Source of the DNA: an uncultured Campylobacter sp.
GTDB lineage: Bacteria > Campylobacterota > Campylobacteria > Campylobacterales > Campylobacteraceae
DNA: 8,524 bases
Reading direction: 5' to 3'
NCBI GenBank assembly: GCA_938046705.1
Contig: CALIWP010000010.1
Span: 1-8,524 of the forward strand
The position numbers and the translations under genes were made by a program. Shown here piece after piece: positions 6,316 through 8,524 of this stretch (the first letter of the stretch is position 1; every line of letters starts with the position of its first letter). The notes beneath the pieces are model-generated. The model was not told the origin of the DNA. It was given only the letters and a program-made list of their open reading frames with translations, and ran no database searches.

Positions 6316-7043
6316 TGAAAAAAAGCGCATTTTTTACTCTGCTTAAATTTTGCGCTTTAGCCTTGCTGTCGGTAAATTTGGTAGCCGAATTTACCGACAT
6401 GCAAATCACTCAAACAACCAAATCCAAACGCGAAAAAGTCGTCAAAGAAGTCCTTTTTCTAGAAAAAATTTTAGACTACGATACCTTTATATTTAGGCTA
6501 AACGCCGCCGTGATCGCCCCTTGCAAGCTTGCAAACGTTAAATTTTACGACGGCTCAAAATGCATAAAAGATAAAAAAGAGCTAGAAAATTTCACCAAAT
6601 CCTACGACAAAGAGATAAAAAAGATATTTCGTCCGGAGCGCAACTACTACGTACTCACGCTAAAAAATCTAGGCGATAGATGGCTGTGCGAGGTAAGCGA
6701 CGAAAGCAGAATCCTAAACAAAACCCTAGTTAAAAACGGCCTTGCCGCGCCTAATAGCAAAGAGTACCAAAAAATCGAGGTCAAAGAGGACTGGGCAAAG
6801 AAAAATCACGCGGAAATTTACGAGTGCCTAACCGGCAAAAAGCTAGAAGAACCGAAGAAAAAACCTAAAAAAGCCGAAAACAATGCCACCAAAAACGATC
6901 AAACCGAGCAAAATCCTGCGAGCGAGCAGCCTACGCAAACGCAGCCGCAAACTCCGCCGCCGCCGATGGAGTCGCAAGGAAACGGCCCCGTAAATTTAAG
7001 GGAGCTTGGAGTCGAGTTCGGCAAGGATTTTGGCGACAAATAA
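6315..7043 (+). CDS. Secreted protein with a degenerate staphylococcal-nuclease-like (SNase) domain
   Basis: 242 residues. A signal peptide (1 to about 24, ending LVA) predicts export. Residues about 44-146 resemble the SNase beta-barrel: EKILDYDTFIFRL (50-62) in place of the usual VxDGDTFxV strand, NLGDRWLCEV (118-127) in place of the Y-G-R-x-L strand, and ILNKTLVKNGLAA (133-145), which is close to the typical C-terminal helix. The usual RLxGIDAPE segment with catalytic Arg and Glu is absent, so nuclease activity is doubtful. Four cysteines (C70, C83, C125, C171) could form disulfides. A Lys-rich then Asn/Gln/Pro-rich low-complexity linker (about 176-222) and a short tail end the protein. 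ATG overlaps the previous stop by one base and no ribosome binding site is visible, so it is translationally coupled to the binding protein. The SNase assignment is moderate; function is unknown. Confidence 0.8.
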   Translation: MKKSAFFTLLKFCALALLSVNLVAEFTDMQITQTTKSKREKVVKEVLFLEKILDYDTFIFRLNAAVIAPCKLANVKFYDGSKCIKDKKELENFTKSYDKEIKKIFRPERNYYVLTLKNLGDRWLCEVSDESRILNKTLVKNGLAAPNSKEYQKIEVKEDWAKKNHAEIYECLTGKKLEEPKKKPKKAENNATKNDQTEQNPASEQPTQTQPQTPPPPMESQGNGPVNLRELGVEFGKDFGDK

Positions 7044-7088
7044 AATCGGCTAAAGATAAATTTGACAAAAACCGCTCAAGGTAAAACA

Positions 7089-7871
7089 ATGAAAAATCCT
7101 AAAAAAAATATCCTAATCATCGCAGGCAGCGACAGCGTCGGGGGTGCCGGCGTGCAAGCCGACATAAAAACCTGCGAGGCCTACGGCTGCTACAGCGCGA
7201 CCGCTATCACGGCTCTAACCGCGCAAAACACGAGCGGCGTGAGCGCGGTGATGCCCGTAACGCCCGAGTTTTTAAACGCGCAACTAGAAGCAGTCTGCGC
7301 CGAGCTAAAATTTGACGCAGTAAAGATCGGCATGCTATTTAACGAACAGCTCATAGCCTGCGTCAAAGCCTGGCTGGAACAAAACCAGGGCATAAGCGCC
7401 GTGATAGATCCCGTCTGCGTGGCGAAATCAGGCGCGAAGCTCCTACAAGACGGCGCCATAAACGCATTAAAAGAGCTTTTAAGCCTAGCTCGCATCGCGA
7501 CGCCAAATTTAGACGAAGCGCGCATTTTGGGGTTAAATTTTGACGGCGAGCGGTTAAATTTGGGTGCGGATCTACCCTGCGACATCGTGCTAAAACGCAC
7601 GCAAACGAGCGAGATTTGCGAGGACACGCTTTATAAAAAAAGCGGCGAGATAGTTAAATTTAATGAGCCGCTAGAGCAACCTACGATCATGCATGGCGCG
7701 GGATGTAGCTTTGCCACGGCTATCGCATGCGCCCTAGCGTGTGGTGCAGACGAGATAACGGCGATCAGACGCGCCAAAGCCTTCGTCGCAAACGCGATCA
7801 AAAACGCCCACGGCTCAAATTTCGGCGTGCGGCTGCTAGATCACAAAGCCGCAGGCGCAAACCGTGGCTGA
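7089..7871 (+). CDS. thiD: Hydroxymethylpyrimidine/phosphomethylpyrimidine kinase ThiD
   Basis: 260 residues from the ATG at 7089. A longer frame opens with TTG at 7062, but AAGG seven bases before this ATG and the family start (a few residues before IIAGSDS) favour 7089. It phosphorylates HMP and then HMP-P to HMP-PP, the pyrimidine half of thiamine, in the cytosol. Ribokinase-fold motifs: IAGSDSVGGAGVQADIKT (11-28; family usually SSGGAG, here V17), KIGML (79-83), DPVCVAKSG (107-115), TPNLDEA (138-144), and MHGAGCSFATAIA (201-213) with the anion hole and catalytic C206 (GAGC instead of the common GTGC). Length and motifs suggest an active enzyme. The gap to the upstream gene is only 45 bases, so it may be read through from the ABC operon. 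It overlaps thiE by eight bases. No TPP riboswitch precedes it. Confidence 0.95.
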   Translation: MKNPKKNILIIAGSDSVGGAGVQADIKTCEAYGCYSATAITALTAQNTSGVSAVMPVTPEFLNAQLEAVCAELKFDAVKIGMLFNEQLIACVKAWLEQNQGISAVIDPVCVAKSGAKLLQDGAINALKELLSLARIATPNLDEARILGLNFDGERLNLGADLPCDIVLKRTQTSEICEDTLYKKSGEIVKFNEPLEQPTIMHGAGCSFATAIACALACGADEITAIRRAKAFVANAIKNAHGSNFGVRLLDHKAAGANRG

Positions 7872-8466
7872 AATTTACGCTATCACGGATGATATTCTAA
7901 CGCCAGAGAGTAGCGTGCTAGCGCAGGCCGGGGAGTTGCTAGAGTGCGGCGTAAAGCTTTTACAGTACCGCACTAAAATCGAGCCAAAAAACGAGTGCGT
8001 AGCTTTTGCGCTAAAAGAGCTTTGCGAGCGTTACGGCGCAAGATTTATCGTAAACGACGACGTCAAATTCGCCGCCAAAATAGGCGCAAACGCCGTGCAC
8101 ATCGGCAAAGACGACGGCGGAGTAAAGGCCGCTAGAAAGATCTTAGGCGAGGACGCTTTCATCGGCGTTAGCTGCTACGACGATCTGAATTTAGCCCTAA
8201 AAGCGCAGGACGAGGGCGCTTCTTACGCGGCATTTGGCGCCCTGTTTGCAAGCCCGACCAAACCGCACGCCCCGCTTTGTAAATTTGAAACGATCAGGCG
8301 CGCAAAGGAAATTTTACGTATCCCGGTTTGCGTGATCGGCGGCATAAACGCGGCAAATATCGCGCAAATCGCCGCTCTAAATCCAGGCTACATCGCCGTT
8401 ATCTCAGCGCTCTACCGCCCCGCATCCATAAAAGAAAATTTGCGAAATTTGCAAGCGTTTTTGTAA
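7864..8466 (+). CDS. thiE: Thiamine-phosphate synthase ThiE
   Basis: 200 residues, starting at GTG inside the end of thiD. It joins HMP-PP (product of the preceding gene) to the thiazole phosphate, giving thiamine phosphate and pyrophosphate. TIM-barrel motifs: IYAITDD (4-10), LLQYRTK (32-38), the pyrophosphate-binding Q-Y-R-x-K, IVNDD (62-66) with a Mg2+ ligand Asp, AVHIGKDD (77-84; family usually G-Q-x-D, here Lys at the Gln position), IGVSCYD (100-106), FGALFASPTK (124-133) with the phosphate-binding T-K, IGGI (158-161) and VISAL (179-183). All catalytic signatures are in place. The eight-base overlap and lack of a strong site of its own suggest coupling to thiD. The start is the only in-frame candidate matching the family N-terminus. 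Confidence 0.95.
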   Translation: MAEIYAITDDILTPESSVLAQAGELLECGVKLLQYRTKIEPKNECVAFALKELCERYGARFIVNDDVKFAAKIGANAVHIGKDDGGVKAARKILGEDAFIGVSCYDDLNLALKAQDEGASYAAFGALFASPTKPHAPLCKFETIRRAKEILRIPVCVIGGINAANIAQIAALNPGYIAVISALYRPASIKENLRNLQAFL

Positions 8467-8524
8467 AAATGATCTAAATTTACATCAAATTTGCGCCGCT
8501 AAACCGTGCATTGCTCCGCTAAAA
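8467..8524. other. Gene-free end of window after thiE
   Basis: No gene, terminator hairpin or promoter can be supported here. It contains two AAATTT palindromes (8476-8481 and 8486-8491) and a repeated CCGCTAAA. The thiE transcript may continue beyond the window. Confidence 0.4.

Noticed and set aside
7062..7088. Upstream TTG start for thiD, adding nine residues
   Set aside because: No ribosome binding site precedes the TTG, while AAGG precedes the ATG at 7089 and that start fits the family length.
7044..7088. TPP riboswitch ahead of thiD
   Set aside because: The spacer is only 45 bases and lacks the conserved TPP-riboswitch sequences; too short for the aptamer.
7190..7627. 145-residue minus-strand open frame inside thiD
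   Set aside because: It lies wholly opposite an intact, motif-complete thiD and shows no domain of its own.
1..8524. CRISPR array, tRNA, rRNA, insertion sequence or phage genes
   Set aside because: No spaced direct repeats, tRNA-like cloverleaf, rRNA segments, transposase motifs or terminal repeats were recognised in reading both strands.

Overview
The window looks like chromosomal DNA of a Campylobacter, most likely one of the moderate-G+C species of the C. rectus / C. showae / C. curvus / C. concisus type. The proteins resemble epsilonproteobacterial families. Coding DNA is roughly half G+C, while the intergenic DNA is very AT-rich. The palindrome AAATTT recurs throughout in all reading frames, a habit familiar from this genus. 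The species call is inference, because there is no rRNA or other marker gene here.

Layout. Bases 1-400 are an AT-rich, poorly coding edge. They hold the 3' end of a small membrane-protein reading frame that enters from outside the window, overlapped by a 24-codon ORF with a good ribosome binding site, and then about 80 bases without a gene. Bases 403-3132 (minus strand) are a two-gene unit: putP (Na+/proline symporter) followed with zero spacing by a DUF2130 coiled-coil protein with a possible nuclease-like C-terminal domain. A 140-base divergent intergenic region (3133-3272) probably carries promoters for both directions. From 3273 to 8466 everything reads on the plus strand and is tightly packed: an amino-acid ABC importer (one permease, one ATPase, two paralogous solute-binding proteins), a secreted protein resembling a catalytically decayed staphylococcal-nuclease fold, then thiD and thiE of thiamine synthesis.

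How the genes work together. PutP and the ABC importer are both amino-acid uptake systems reading outward from one control region, which fits asaccharolytic campylobacters that live on amino acids. The importer has one lipid-anchored and one apparently soluble binding protein for a single permease/ATPase pair. The nuclease-like protein is translationally coupled to the second binding protein (stop and start share a base), so it may act with the importer in the periplasm, but its role is unknown. ThiD and ThiE overlap and perform consecutive thiamine steps; no TPP riboswitch is visible.

Most notable observations: the strong excess of AAATTT, which fits the RAATTY methylation motif known in C. 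jejuni DNA uptake; the dual binding proteins with a nearly identical central DNA block; the paired hairpins between them; and the decayed nuclease-like fourth partner. No mobile element, CRISPR array, tRNA or rRNA was found.
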